Counted from the stretch's first letter, positions 47,768-57,860 are shown. The stretch: 64,000 nucleotides of DNA from Staphylococcus rostri (GCF_002902145.1 NZ_PPRF01000036.1:16541-80540); one strand, 5' to 3'. Notes: generated by a model from the sequence alone, not told the origin. Made by a program: numbers and translations.

Positions 47768-48487
47768 TTATCCTCTATCTTTGTTGGATGATAAGTCGAT
47801 TGTGTAAATGATGATCATTACGAGTAGCATAATCCATAATGCAATTGAGATATATTGGGCAATTTGTATATCTGGCACGACAATATCTATCGTCTTCTGG
47901 AGCAACAACAAACCAATCCCCGTATTTTCAAAATGACGGCGATATAAGCCGTATACGGTAATGATAAGCCCCAAAATGGCGACACCGATATGCGCATATT
48001 GTGTGACAACATGGATACCCAATGTAATATTAAATGTATGCATTAAGATTAATACGAAAGCGCCTAGTGCTAGTACGAGTCCTAAATAGCGCTCATACTT
48101 ATTACGGTATAAATAGCTTTTATGTTTAACACTCAAATAAATAATGATGGAGAGTGGCAATACAACTGCAACATAGACGAGAAATAAACCCGTAACTGCA
48201 CCAAAAGGGACCAGCTGCTTATTGTATAGATAAGCGATTAAAATAAAGTTGATGACAAAAAAGACAACCGGATTAAAGTGCATGATAAATAAGTTCTTTT
48301 GAATCGTTAGCACAAGTTCTGCTGAAGATTTTTGCCGATATGCCGTATAATCTATATTTTGTGCTTCCGATTTCTGAATGTCTTTGCGCAGATTTTCTTT
48401 CACGTCACCAATTACATGAGGGGTCACCCCTTTATCCATCAAATACGTTTCAACACGTTCTAATAGTTCGCGATCATTTTCTCTCAT
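47768..48487 (-). CDS. Multi-pass membrane protein with HAAS/DUF1129-like N-terminus
   Basis: This 239-residue protein has an N-terminal charged helical domain (1-65) like the HAAS/DUF1129 sensor-anchor domains, followed by seven membrane helices (about 75-235). I cannot give a function. The start MRENDREL follows TTGGAGGAAC. It is convergent with sarA and downstream of the secreted-protein gene, but a terminator-like hairpin separates them. Confidence 0.7.
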   Translation of the reverse strand: MRENDRELLERVETYLMDKGVTPHVIGDVKENLRKDIQKSEAQNIDYTAYRQKSSAELVLTIQKNLFIMHFNPVVFFVINFILIAYLYNKQLVPFGAVTGLFLVYVAVVLPLSIIIYLSVKHKSYLYRNKYERYLGLVLALGAFVLILMHTFNITLGIHVVTQYAHIGVAILGLIITVYGLYRRHFENTGIGLLLLQKTIDIVVPDIQIAQYISIALWIMLLVMIIIYTIDLSSNKDRG

Positions 48488-48592
48488 TCTGTTCCTCCAA
48501 CTAGTATTGTTCACAAACGCACGAGAAGAAGGTGTGGCAACTATAAGGGGCACTCAGTCCCAACCGTCTCTTATTACCACAACATAATCATT

Positions 48593-48633
48593 AAAGAGAC
48601 AGCAAGCCATCATACATCGCCCTCTGTCTCTTT
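48593..48633 (-). terminator. Probable terminator of the secreted-protein gene
   Basis: The perfect 10-bp stem AAAGAGACAG/CTGTCTCTTT has a 21-nt loop; the minus-strand U-tract is weak (TTTAATG). Confidence 0.55.
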
Positions 48634-48658
48634 ATACTGAATATCTCACATCACAAAA

Positions 48659-49165
48659 TTATGCTTCTAAGTCGATACGATACAACTTTAAATTTTTATC
48701 TTTTGGATGTGTTGTTGTAAATTGATATGATACCTTACCGTCTGCAATGTAACCCGTATTACCTGTAATATCGTTATAATGTTCACGCTGAACCGCTGTA
48801 TCATCCACATGTTTCTGAACGTCTCGATACGTTGGTCCTGTGACCTCGTTATAACTCATAGATACACGTATTACTTTTGCTGTTGCTTTGTCATTGTTTG
48901 CTGTTATACGTAAAAGTCCTTCGTCTGTATGGTATTCATAATATTGTTCATCGCCATATGCTGCCATAGAATGAATGCCTTTGCCTTTTGTACGTATAAT
49001 GTCTTTCATACGTTGGCCGACTTTCACGCCTTCTAATTCCTTGTCGCCTTTTTGCAATGCTTCAACCGATTGGATCGTATTGCCTGACGCTGCATGAACT
49101 GGTGTGATACTGACGCACGTGAAAATAATGCTCAATATCATCACAACACACAAGTATTTTTTCAT
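48659..49165 (-). CDS. Secreted hypothetical protein
   Basis: This 168-residue protein has a classical signal peptide (cleavage near VHAAS, about residue 25). The mature part is mixed alpha/beta with no Cys and resembles conserved staphylococcal secreted proteins near sarA (SA0570-like by recollection). Function unknown. It has AAAGGAG ahead of the ATG. Confidence 0.75.
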   Translation of the reverse strand: MKKYLCVVMILSIIFTCVSITPVHAASGNTIQSVEALQKGDKELEGVKVGQRMKDIIRTKGKGIHSMAAYGDEQYYEYHTDEGLLRITANNDKATAKVIRVSMSYNEVTGPTYRDVQKHVDDTAVQREHYNDITGNTGYIADGKVSYQFTTTHPKDKNLKLYRIDLEA

Positions 49166-49258
49166 CAAACACACACTCCTTTTTTAGTGCTGTTTATTTA
49201 CCTGCTATGCCCAGTATAACGTAAATGTCAAAATAATAACAGTAAGATTACAAAATCA

Positions 49259-50059
49259 TTACAAGTCCATATTTTGTGTTGTCTTATGCATGAATTCTTT
49301 AACCGCTCTTAAGAAGTGGTCTTTCTCTTCAACAAACGGATACACACCCGAACGTTTAAAGAGTGAAAATGTCGCATTCGGTAGTCTGTCCGCAACATCT
49401 TTCGCTTCTAATGGTGTCACACGTTTATTCGCCTGACCTGAGATGACTAACGTACGCACGTGAATGCTCGGTAACAATAACTCGACGTTCGTATGTAGAA
49501 AAGCGTTATCTACTGCAGCTGCTTCATAATCTGTCAATAATGACGCTGAATCATTTACATTTTTTAAAAACTTGCGCACTTTTCTATCTGAATAATAGAG
49601 CTGCTTTTCTAAAAATTTCTCTTGTTCACGTTGATCCCATGTACGAATTTCTTCCGCATATCTTCTAAATAAACGATCGTGCGGTAACATATCGTCTTGC
49701 ACAGTTGGGTTTACTAAAATTAATTCTTTGACCATCTCTGGATGACGCGCAGCAAGGTCTAACGCGACTGAACTTCCTAATTCATTAGCAATAATTGTCG
49801 CGCTTTCGATATAAAGATAGTCCATCACTTCTTTAATATCCTGACTAAATTGGTTAAAGTTAATTTTTAACGGCTTATCTGAATAGCCATGGCCGCGCAA
49901 ATCGAGCATAATCACTTGAAAATATCTCGCTAAGCGTTGTGCTATTTCTTCAAATACTGTGTGATTCATATACACTGAATGAATCATAACGATAGGATAA
50001 CCAGCACCCATTGAGCGATAATTAATAGCCGTCCCATCAGATGTTTTAAAAAGTTCCAT
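49259..50059 (-). CDS. Alpha/beta-hydrolase-fold protein lacking the catalytic triad
   Basis: This 266-residue protein has clear fold landmarks (MLDLRGHGYSDKP after strand 4; HPEMVKELILVNP). The nucleophile elbow expected as GxSxG reads ANELGS, with Glu93 in the Ser position; the acid position is Asn212 and the base position near 240 is Val. It is therefore unlikely to be a classical esterase and may be a binding or regulatory pseudo-enzyme. It overlaps the HAD gene by 14 bp and is coupled to it. Confidence 0.8.
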   Translation of the reverse strand: MELFKTSDGTAINYRSMGAGYPIVMIHSVYMNHTVFEEIAQRLARYFQVIMLDLRGHGYSDKPLKINFNQFSQDIKEVMDYLYIESATIIANELGSSVALDLAARHPEMVKELILVNPTVQDDMLPHDRLFRRYAEEIRTWDQREQEKFLEKQLYYSDRKVRKFLKNVNDSASLLTDYEAAAVDNAFLHTNVELLLPSIHVRTLVISGQANKRVTPLEAKDVADRLPNATFSLFKRSGVYPFVEEKDHFLRAVKEFMHKTTQNMDL

Positions 50060-50762
50060 TTTGTTCTCCCTCCTTAGGTATGTCTAATATATCTAGCAAC
50101 TGTTCTAATGATGTAATTTCATAATCCATTTCTGAAGCAAGCGGTGCAAGGTCGGCATCATGATGTTCGTGGCGGTACCATACACTAATCATCTCCATCG
50201 CATGCGCAGGGGCAACGTCGTTCAACGCATCATCTCCAACATACATAACTTCTTGCGGTGTGACTTCTAACTTTTCTACAATGTCTTCATAAATCCGTGG
50301 ATGTGGTTTACGGAAGCCGACTGTCTCGGATGTTGAAAGATGGTTAACGTAATCCTCAATACCTAAAGAATACACGCGATATTGCTTGATTTTAGATTTG
50401 CCATTCGCAATGACACCAATCTTATACCCCGCTTCATGTAATTTTTTCAGCGTATAATTCGTATCGTGAAACGGAAAGACATAACGATAAAAGTGCATTT
50501 CAAAGTCTCGAAACAGATCTTTCCAACTGAGTCGATCAATGTTAAATTGTTTAATCATTTCTTTGTAGACATCTGGTTTATCATGATCTTCATCATCGTC
50601 TAACTCAATAAACTTTTGGCGAAAATCTGCCGCTTGCACACGGACGAAATAATCGTGGAAGCGTTCGTATTGCTCTTCTATAAACTTATCGCGTGACTTC
50701 TCACGGTCTAATAAAGTACCTTCTAGATCAAATATAATTGCCTTAATATGTGATACATCCAT
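50046..50762 (-). CDS. HAD-superfamily (YjjG-like) hydrolase with altered motifs
   Basis: This 238-residue HAD phosphatase-like protein has a helical cap (about 20-95). Motif I is DLEGT (D12, E14 in place of the usual second Asp), motif II has Ala119 where Ser/Thr is normal (VIANG), the motif III Lys is in FRKPHPRIY, and motif IV is VGDDALND. DxE motif I occurs in active MtnC-type enzymes, so activity is possible but uncertain. It is first in a two-gene operon with the pseudo-hydrolase. Confidence 0.8.
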   Translation of the reverse strand: MDVSHIKAIIFDLEGTLLDREKSRDKFIEEQYERFHDYFVRVQAADFRQKFIELDDDEDHDKPDVYKEMIKQFNIDRLSWKDLFRDFEMHFYRYVFPFHDTNYTLKKLHEAGYKIGVIANGKSKIKQYRVYSLGIEDYVNHLSTSETVGFRKPHPRIYEDIVEKLEVTPQEVMYVGDDALNDVAPAHAMEMISVWYRHEHHDADLAPLASEMDYEITSLEQLLDILDIPKEGEQNGTF

Positions 50763-50806
50763 TTGTTAACCTCATTGCTTTCTGTTGTAATTCCTATATT
50801 TATATA

Positions 50807-51769
50807 CTAATCAATCGTTCGGCGCCCTTCAACTATCATTAAATAAAACATCATTGGAATACCTAATAATGCCAAAACGATGCTTGCCGGTAGCTGTATC
50901 GGTGCGAGTAGCTGTGCACCCAAAATGTCGGCTAACACCATTACCGTGCCACCGATGATTAAGTTCATGCCCATTTTATAAGGTAAAGTACCGCGGACGA
51001 TGCGATGGACAAACTGCGGAATGACCATGCCGATAAAGCCGATTACACCGACATATCCAATAATGACTGTGGCTAAAATTGTCGCAAGCCCTAAAACAAT
51101 TAGTGATAAACGCTGAACGTTCAATCCAAGTGCTGCACTCGATAGCGTGTTTAGTTGTAAAAGCTTGATACGTGGCGATAATATAAATAAGCTCATGACA
51201 ACAATGACGAGTGTCACGACAATATAAACCACTTCTCGATACTCTGCAGCTGAAAAGCCACCAAATAAATAGCCTAGGATATTCTGTAATCGTGTTGGAT
51301 TTAATTGTACCAGTAAATAAAGTACGGCATTAAGCAAAGCGCCTATCATAATCCCTGACAATATTAAAGATTTTGTTGGATAACCTGCTGTCAATAACTG
51401 TGCGACAAGCATCACAATTGCCAGTGTCAGTATCCCGAAGAACATCGCAAATGGGGCAATCCATAAGAACGAGACACCAGAAAAAATTGCCAATGCCGCG
51501 CCTACCGTGGCACCATTTGCCAAACCTAATGTAAAGCTGTCGGCTAATGGATTGTTCAAGATGAGCTGATACATTTGACCTGCAATCGTCAAGCCCATAC
51601 CGGCGAATAATGCGAGTAGCACACGTGGTAAACGTACTTGCCAAATCAACGTCGGTGTTAAAGGGTCTTGCCAATCAAGCTGACTCCATAATGCATAACA
51701 AACAACAACTATTAAAAAAAGGCTCCATACACTCAAGGTTATGAAGCCTCTCCATTTACGATTACTCAT
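50807..51769 (-). CDS. FecCD-family iron-siderophore/cobalamin permease
   Basis: This 320-residue permease has nine or ten helices, with NNPLADSFTLGLANGATVG and GFIGMVIPQFVHR as in BtuC/FhuB. It follows its binding protein with an 8-bp overlap. No ATPase gene is adjacent, so FhuC at 12.6-13.4 kb is the likely motor. The start MSNRKW has GAGAG 9 bp ahead. Confidence 0.88.
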   Translation of the reverse strand: MSNRKWRGFITLSVWSLFLIVVVCYALWSQLDWQDPLTPTLIWQVRLPRVLLALFAGMGLTIAGQMYQLILNNPLADSFTLGLANGATVGAALAIFSGVSFLWIAPFAMFFGILTLAIVMLVAQLLTAGYPTKSLILSGIMIGALLNAVLYLLVQLNPTRLQNILGYLFGGFSAAEYREVVYIVVTLVIVVMSLFILSPRIKLLQLNTLSSAALGLNVQRLSLIVLGLATILATVIIGYVGVIGFIGMVIPQFVHRIVRGTLPYKMGMNLIIGGTVMVLADILGAQLLAPIQLPASIVLALLGIPMMFYLMIVEGRRTID

Positions 51770-52637
51770 AAATGGCATCTCTCAATTTTTTCATGCCATC
51801 ATCCAAGCGTGGCCCTGGACGTGACAATAAATCATCATTTAATGCTTTGACTTGGTCTTTTTTCACCGCTGTCACTTCATCAAAACCACCACGTTGTGAT
51901 ACTGCTTGTTGATATTGTGCTGTTGTCACACCTGATGTCGCAATCATCACATCTGGATTCTTTTTGATAATCTGTTCTTTATCCACCTTAGGCCAATCCA
52001 CTTGATCAGCGAAGACGTTATCGGCTTTCAGCTGACGCAACATATCGTTCATGAAAGTCCCTTTACCTGTTGTATAAATTTCTGGGTCAGAGGCAATTTC
52101 CATGAACACTTTTGGATTTGCTTTCTTATTTGGAATACCATCGATGACTTTTTGAATATTTGCTTTTGTTTCTTTAACAAGTGCTTGCGCCTCTTGTTCC
52201 TTACCTGTCACTTCACCGACTTGCATAAACGTCTCATACATTTGATCGATTGATTTGGCATCTTTAATATAGACAACTTTAATGCCACTCTTCTTCAAAC
52301 TTTCGAGTACTTTGCCTTGTGACGCACGTTGCGTTTCATGTGCCACAATCAAGTCAGGTTGCGCTTTAATCAATGCTTCTTTATTCAAGTTCATTGAATC
52401 AAATTGCTCTTTATCTTGTACTTCTTTCGGATAATCATCCACTGTTGAAACACCAATGACTTTATCCCCAAGACCCAGTTCATACAAAATCTCTGTATTA
52501 CTTGGCATCAATGAAATAATGCGTTTAGGGACTTTACCTGATGATTTTCCACTTTCGCCCGTCTGATTCGCTTGGAAATTACATCCCGCCAAGACAAGCG
52601 CCATAACCATTAATAACACAATATGTTTAAACTTCAT
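51762..52637 (-). CDS. Cobalamin/siderophore-type substrate-binding lipoprotein
   Basis: This 291-residue BtuF/FhuD-like cluster A-II binding protein has a lipobox LAGC at about 16-19. The two lobes and a long connecting helix are suggested by RIISLMPSNTEILYELGLGDKVIGV and the central KSIDQMYETF helix. It probably binds a corrinoid or iron siderophore. There is no Fur box or B12 riboswitch in the short upstream gap. It is coupled to the permease. Confidence 0.85.
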   Translation of the reverse strand: MKFKHIVLLMVMALVLAGCNFQANQTGESGKSSGKVPKRIISLMPSNTEILYELGLGDKVIGVSTVDDYPKEVQDKEQFDSMNLNKEALIKAQPDLIVAHETQRASQGKVLESLKKSGIKVVYIKDAKSIDQMYETFMQVGEVTGKEQEAQALVKETKANIQKVIDGIPNKKANPKVFMEIASDPEIYTTGKGTFMNDMLRQLKADNVFADQVDWPKVDKEQIIKKNPDVMIATSGVTTAQYQQAVSQRGGFDEVTAVKKDQVKALNDDLLSRPGPRLDDGMKKLRDAIYE

Positions 52638-52700
52638 TCTCCACACCTCAATTCAACATCATCCAGTACTATACCCATTTATTTGAAGTTTGACGCACGA

Positions 52701-54359
52701 CTACATACTTTCAGGTGCTGATACACCAACAAGGCTTAACGCATTGCGCAATGTAATACGCACCGCATCGATTAACGCTAAATGCGCTTGTGTCTTCGCT
52801 GTATCGTCTGTTAACACTTTTTCAGCATTGTAGAACTTGTGGAAATGCGCTGCTAAATCTTGAATGTAGTTTGTAATACGGTGTGGGGCTCTTGCTTCCG
52901 CTGCACCTTCAATTACCGTTTCAAATTCCGCAACTTTCTTCAACAATTCAATCGCTTTTTCATGTGTAATTGCGCTGTAATCGCTGCCTGGTGTAACTTC
53001 ATAGCCTTGTTCAGCCGCTTGACGCAAGATAGAACAAATACGCGCATGTGCATATTGTGCATAGTACACAGGGTTGTCTTGTGATTGTGTTTTCGCAAGT
53101 TCCATATCAAAGTCAAAGTGTGTGTCCGGGCTACGCATTGTTAAGAAGTAACGTGCCGCATCTACGCCGACTTCATCCATAATTTCACGTAATGTAATCG
53201 CGTTACCTGTACGCTTACTCATCTTCACTTCAACGCCATCTTGCATTAAACGTACCAATTGCATGATTTGAATTTCTAAGCGATCGCTATCGACACCGAA
53301 TGTTTCGAGTGATGCTTTCAAACGATTGATGTAACCGTGGTGATCTGCACCAAATAGGTTGATCAATTTGTCATTACCACGTTGGATTTTGTCATAATGA
53401 TATGCAATGTCTGGTAAGAAATACGTGTAAGTCCCGTCTTGCTTGATTAATACACGGTCTTTATCATCTTTAAAGTCTGTCGTACGTAACCATGTCGCAC
53501 CATCTTTTTCATACGTGTAACCAAGTTCCGCCATTTTTTCAAGAACAGCTTGAATGTCGCCTTTTTCATACAGACTTGTCTCACTAAACCAGTTATCAAA
53601 ATGCGTGTTGAAATCTGCTAAATCTTGACGCAACTTACTCATTTCATAGTCTACACCTAATTTGCGGAATACTTCAACGCGTTCACTGTCAGACATGTCT
53701 TGGAGTTCTGGGCGTGTTTTCGCCAAGTCTTCACCAATACCGACAATATCTTTTCCGTGATAGCCATCTTCAGGCATCGCCATGTCTTTACCTAAGCTTT
53801 GCCAATAACGTGCTTCAATCGACTTCGCTAAGTTTGTGATTTGGTTACCCGCATCATTAATGTAATATTCGCGTGTCACGTCATAACCAGCGGCATCCAT
53901 AATATTACTCATCGTATCGCCGACTGCTGCGTTACGCGCATGACCGATATGTAAGTCACCTGTTGGGTTTGCTGATACATATTCAATTAATACTTTTTCA
54001 TTTTTCGGTGTGTCTACACGACCGTATTGTGTGTCTTTCTTCAAGACATCATCAATTACGACATGGAGATAACTCGAATCTAAATAAAAGTTAATAAATC
54101 CTGGGCCAGCGATATCTACTTTTTGAACGTGTGCTGCTTCAGTATCTAAGTTTTCAACGATTAATTGCGCAATTTCACGTGGATTACGTTTCGCAATTTT
54201 CGTTAAAACCATCGCGATATTTGTTGAATAATCGCCGTTTTGCGTGTCTTTCGGAATTTCCACTTTAATATTTGGAACTGTTTCTGCAAGTTCTGCTTTT
54301 TTAATACTTTTTTCAATTTCTTCAATCAATGTCTGTTTCACTTGATCAATAATATTCAT
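52701..54359 (-). CDS. argS: Arginyl-tRNA synthetase
   Basis: This 552-residue class I synthetase has an N-terminal Add-1 tRNA-recognition domain, the HIGH motif (137-140), KMSKRTG in the typical position and a C-terminal DALR anticodon domain. It charges tRNA-Arg. It follows the DUF1934 gene by one base, as in the B. subtilis ywiB-argS arrangement. Confidence 0.97.
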   Translation of the reverse strand: MNIIDQVKQTLIEEIEKSIKKAELAETVPNIKVEIPKDTQNGDYSTNIAMVLTKIAKRNPREIAQLIVENLDTEAAHVQKVDIAGPGFINFYLDSSYLHVVIDDVLKKDTQYGRVDTPKNEKVLIEYVSANPTGDLHIGHARNAAVGDTMSNIMDAAGYDVTREYYINDAGNQITNLAKSIEARYWQSLGKDMAMPEDGYHGKDIVGIGEDLAKTRPELQDMSDSERVEVFRKLGVDYEMSKLRQDLADFNTHFDNWFSETSLYEKGDIQAVLEKMAELGYTYEKDGATWLRTTDFKDDKDRVLIKQDGTYTYFLPDIAYHYDKIQRGNDKLINLFGADHHGYINRLKASLETFGVDSDRLEIQIMQLVRLMQDGVEVKMSKRTGNAITLREIMDEVGVDAARYFLTMRSPDTHFDFDMELAKTQSQDNPVYYAQYAHARICSILRQAAEQGYEVTPGSDYSAITHEKAIELLKKVAEFETVIEGAAEARAPHRITNYIQDLAAHFHKFYNAEKVLTDDTAKTQAHLALIDAVRITLRNALSLVGVSAPESM

Positions 54360-54360
54360 C

Positions 54361-54783
54361 CTAACACTCCTCGTATGTCAATTCATATTGATAGGTGCCG
54401 ATTGGGTCATCACCTTGATATAGTTTGTAATGCACTTTAAGTTTACCGCCTGTTGCTGTTAAAAAGTGTAACACGCGTAACGTTTCTACCGTAAAAACAA
54501 CTTTGCCTTCTGGAATATGGTAGTACGACGTTGTTTGCTGTCCTTCCAACAAATGCAATGTCATATGGACGTCGCCTTTACGAATAATTTTAACACCTTC
54601 ATCCGTTATCTTAACGGTTACATTGACGGCAGTCCCTTCAATTGTTTCATCGTAACGGATAAACTCCGCATTTTTTCGTACACGTAAGCCTTGCGTTTGA
54701 TACGTATATTGTTGCTTCGTATCGCCTTGCTTTACAACTTGATGTGTTTGAATTTTTACCTGTTGTTCCACAGAGGTCGCCAC
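54361..54783 (-). CDS. DUF1934 (YwiB-like) lipocalin-fold protein
   Basis: This protein has up to 140 residues, all-beta, with the DUF1934 pattern ([26 protein letters not shown]). Function unknown, but it is conserved upstream of argS. The start is ambiguous: a GTG at 54783 overlaps AAGG, while a GTG at 54771 (VEQQVKI) has AAGG about 11 bp ahead and may be the true start. Confidence 0.8.
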   Translation of the reverse strand: MATSVEQQVKIQTHQVVKQGDTKQQYTYQTQGLRVRKNAEFIRYDETIEGTAVNVTVKITDEGVKIIRKGDVHMTLHLLEGQQTTSYYHIPEGKVVFTVETLRVLHFLTATGGKLKVHYKLYQGDDPIGTYQYELTYEEC

Positions 54784-54833
54784 CTTACTTTGCTAAATAA
54801 TACAAGCCATTATAACATACAATCACGATAAAA

Positions 54834-54894
54834 AAAGCGTGAATCTGCGAGACTGGCACTTCATGACCAGCTCGCTATCAACACACTTCTTTAA
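54834..54894 (-). terminator. Terminator of the ywhD-containing transcript
   Basis: On the minus strand GCGAGCTGG/CCAGTCTCGC, within outer weaker pairing, is followed by CACGC and seven T residues, beginning 6 bp after the ywhD stop. Confidence 0.7.
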
Positions 54895-54900
54895 CTTCCT

Positions 54901-55410
54901 TTATACTTCCAATGCTTGACGTAATTCATCACTTGAATTGCGCCACATTTCTTCATTATGTTGCTGTAAAAAATCAGCGAGAACACGTTTGTTTTCATCA
55001 CCAATTTGTTCAATAATGACTTTATGCTTCATAGACTTGTCCATCATATTGACATGTTCTGGCATACTTTTATAGCCACGACGAATTTGCTTGTTAATGA
55101 GTAAATAAGCCGCTGTCAGCCCTGCGTAATAGGGACCTTGTGCGCCTCTTTCCGTCGTTACCCAACAGAGCCAATATGCTTTGGCACCTTCAACATCAAC
55201 TGTGTCTTTATCCGTAATCCATTTAACGCCTTTTTCAACATCTGCACGTGCATGCATCGCACCAATATCAATAAATGCTTCCTGGGCGTCAATATCTATA
55301 AAGACCGGCGCAATGTTGTCTAAGCTAATCGCGCCAATATTCGTCCCTTTATGTCCATCTAACGGGTCGTTCTTGATGATGTTAAAGTTAAAACCTTTTT
55401 TCTCTGCCAC
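54901..55410 (-). CDS. ywhD: YwhD family protein
   Basis: This 169-residue conserved Bacillales protein contains GHKGTNIGAISLDNIAPVFIDI and GAMHARADVEKGVKW. Function unknown. It starts with GTG (VAEKKG) because GGAGGG lies 6 bp ahead; an ATG six codons earlier overlaps that site. It follows ywfO by 29 bp and is probably in one operon. Confidence 0.85.
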   Translation of the reverse strand: MAEKKGFNFNIIKNDPLDGHKGTNIGAISLDNIAPVFIDIDAQEAFIDIGAMHARADVEKGVKWITDKDTVDVEGAKAYWLCWVTTERGAQGPYYAGLTAAYLLINKQIRRGYKSMPEHVNMMDKSMKHKVIIEQIGDENKRVLADFLQQHNEEMWRNSSDELRQALEV

Positions 55411-55439
55411 TGAGAACCCTCCATTCATAATCGCTACGT

Positions 55440-56738
55440 TTATTTCAGCTCATTGAGTAGGTTGATAATGGAACCTTTCAACGCTGGGTCTTCAATGTTC
55501 AAGACCAATTCTTTCGGATAGTACAGTTTATAATCTTGACGTTTAATGCCTGTTACACTTGAAATAATGCGTGATTGACTGCTAATTTCTCGAATGTCGC
55601 CGTTCGGTTTTAACAGATGAATGGACTTACGATCAGAGCCTGGACGGTCGTAATCATATGGTAAGTCTGAAATCGAGTCACTCACGAAATAATACGCTGG
55701 ATCAATGCCTGCACTTTCAAAGAGCGCCATTAATTCTGTTTGTGTGATGTAACTGCCATCAAACGGTAAATATTTCAACAAGTCTCTATCGATAAAGCGT
55801 CTTGCCAAATCACTCAAAATTGGATCTGTTTCGTGCACCCACTCTTTTAAGTAAAACATGACATCCGTTTCATCCAACTTGAGGTATGCTTCAATTGTTA
55901 CATTATTTTCAAAAAATGGCACGAAATCACGAGGTGCTGTTTGGAATTTGTAACCTTGTTCGTACAAATATTTCGCGCGTTTAAAACAATTGTTCAATAA
56001 TACTTCGCCACCACGACTCACTGGGTGGAAATAGACTTGCCAGTACATTTGATAACGACTCATAATAAAACTTTCTACCGCGTGCATACCACTTTCCTTA
56101 ATGAGCACTTCATCCGCAGACGGTCGCATCAAACGTAGAATACGCTCCATATCAAACATTCCATAAGATACACCTGTAAAATAGGCATCTCGCTGTAAGT
56201 AGTCCATGCGATCGGCATCAATTTGTGATGAAATCATTGAAATGACCAGCTTATTATGATGCGTCTTATTAATCACTTCTGCCACTTCATGGGGAAATGA
56301 TGGTGATACACGGCGTAACACTTGGTTCACTTCGGTATCGCCCGTAATAATCGCCTGTGTGTAGACTTCATGATCTGTACCAAATATTTTCTCAAAACTG
56401 TGTGAGAATGGGCCATGTCCCAAGTCATGCAATAACGCTGCACACATGGCCAATGGACGGTCTGCATTATTCCACGCTGAACGCCCTCTAAACGTCTCAT
56501 CAATCATACGTCTTACAATCTCGTACACACCGAGCGAATGCCCAAAACGGCTATGCTCTGCAGTATGAAATGCAAGATTTAACGTCCCAAGTTGTTTAAT
56601 ACGTCTTAAACGTTGAAATTCTTTTGTTTTAATCAAGTCCCAAATCAATTGGTCTTGTACATGGATATACCGATGAATAGGGTCTTTGAATACCTTCTCT
56701 TCTGGCAACTTGCGATCAACATAAGCCGTTTCTGTCAA
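55440..56738 (-). CDS. ywfO: YwfO-type HD-domain phosphohydrolase
   Basis: This 432-residue HD-superfamily protein has the motif HDLGHGPFSHSFE and a second H/D pair (DADRMDYL region), as in dNTP triphosphohydrolase-like SAMHD1/EF1143 relatives. It may hydrolyse dNTPs. It starts at TTG, with AAGGAGG 8 bp upstream and no better ATG. It is downstream of the acetyltransferase gene and upstream of ywhD. Confidence 0.9.
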   Translation of the reverse strand: MTETAYVDRKLPEEKVFKDPIHRYIHVQDQLIWDLIKTKEFQRLRRIKQLGTLNLAFHTAEHSRFGHSLGVYEIVRRMIDETFRGRSAWNNADRPLAMCAALLHDLGHGPFSHSFEKIFGTDHEVYTQAIITGDTEVNQVLRRVSPSFPHEVAEVINKTHHNKLVISMISSQIDADRMDYLQRDAYFTGVSYGMFDMERILRLMRPSADEVLIKESGMHAVESFIMSRYQMYWQVYFHPVSRGGEVLLNNCFKRAKYLYEQGYKFQTAPRDFVPFFENNVTIEAYLKLDETDVMFYLKEWVHETDPILSDLARRFIDRDLLKYLPFDGSYITQTELMALFESAGIDPAYYFVSDSISDLPYDYDRPGSDRKSIHLLKPNGDIREISSQSRIISSVTGIKRQDYKLYYPKELVLNIEDPALKGSIINLLNELK

Positions 56739-56762
56739 TGGACATTCCTCCTTAATGAGGCA

Positions 56763-57245
56763 CTAAGCCAATGGTTTCTTCATCAATGCAAGTGACATCG
56801 TTTCACCATACATGACATGTTCATATGTACGTATCACTTCAAAGCCTTCACCCTCGTAAAACGCCACAGCCTTTTCATTGTGTGTATCGACTTCTAAGTA
56901 TACGGCATCATATTGCCCTTTATAATGTGCCAAGCCTTGCTCTAACAATAGACGACCATAGCCTTTGTTTTGTGAGTATGGACGCACATAGTGTGCTGAT
57001 AGATACAATTCACTGCCTTCGATAAAATTCGCAAAGCCAACGACTGTATCGCCTTCCATCGCTACTAAAAACAATTGTTCATCTAATCTTTTAAGCAAGT
57101 GTGCCTCGTTATATGAAGCTGCTAGTAATTCATTTACGGTACGCGCAGCATATATATTCAAATACGTATTATACCATGCTTTTGTTGCTACATCGCGAAT
57201 ACCAATGACATCATCTGGTGTCGCTCTTCTCACTTCATACGTCAT
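56763..57245 (-). CDS. GNAT-family N-acetyltransferase
   Basis: This 160-residue protein has the GNAT fold: VRRATPDDVIGIRDV start, acetyl-CoA loop RPYSQNKGYGRLLLEQ and VDTHNEKAVAFYEGEGF. The acceptor is unknown. It lies 24 bp before the ywfO TTG start and is likely co-transcribed. Confidence 0.9.
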   Translation of the reverse strand: MTYEVRRATPDDVIGIRDVATKAWYNTYLNIYAARTVNELLAASYNEAHLLKRLDEQLFLVAMEGDTVVGFANFIEGSELYLSAHYVRPYSQNKGYGRLLLEQGLAHYKGQYDAVYLEVDTHNEKAVAFYEGEGFEVIRTYEHVMYGETMSLALMKKPLA

Positions 57246-57311
57246 ATTCCTCGCTCCTTATATGCTATAGAATACCTTCAATTATACCACAACTTCCGCG
57301 TCATATAAGGC

Positions 57312-57860
57312 TTATTTCGCACGTGCTATCATGCTTGTTGTATATTGTTCGTTCCATCGTGCTGCTTCATTCATCGCATACGTATCTTTAAAAATCTCAC
57401 CCGGCTGCGTCGCATAACCAATCAAGTAATCTTCTAAATGCGCGCCCAAAAACTGCAGGCTATAATCTACTTGTTGTACGCATGGTAAAGCTTTGACACG
57501 CGGACTATCGCCACCGATTAAAATTAGGCGAAAGTTAATGTCCGATAGTTTCTTCTTAAAATCTTCATATTGTGATGCCTCTAATGCTTCAGACCATTGT
57601 TCAATAAAATGTTGCATCGTCGTACTAATACTGTACCAATACACAGGCGATACTAAAATCACATCTTCACTGGCAAATATTTGATCTGTCACTTGTTGGT
57701 AATCACGTTGTTCATTATCATCTGGTAAGGTGTCTGTACTTGATGTCATCACAATATCTTCTAGGTTAATCCATCTATAATCTTGTCCTTCTAGTACTTG
57801 CTCTGTTAACGTGGCGGTGTTTCCTTTTTCACGTCCGCCACCATATAATACTGTAATCAT
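57312..57860 (-). CDS. Flavodoxin-fold NAD(P)H-dependent oxidoreductase
   Basis: This 182-residue FMN reductase/modulator-of-drug-activity type protein has a phosphate-binding loop GGGREKGNTATLT, and the SPVYWYSISTTMQHFIEQW motif contacts the flavin ring. It reduces quinones, flavins or similar. The start MITVLYGG follows AAGGGA. It is a single gene. Confidence 0.85.
   Translation of the reverse strand: MITVLYGGGREKGNTATLTEQVLEGQDYRWINLEDIVMTSSTDTLPDDNEQRDYQQVTDQIFASEDVILVSPVYWYSISTTMQHFIEQWSEALEASQYEDFKKKLSDINFRLILIGGDSPRVKALPCVQQVDYSLQFLGAHLEDYLIGYATQPGEIFKDTYAMNEAARWNEQYTTSMIARAK

Noticed and set aside
52638..52700. Cobalamin riboswitch or Fur box ahead of the lipoprotein-permease pair
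   Set aside because: The gap is about 60 bp, too short for a B12 riboswitch, and no Fur-like 19-mer can be found in it.
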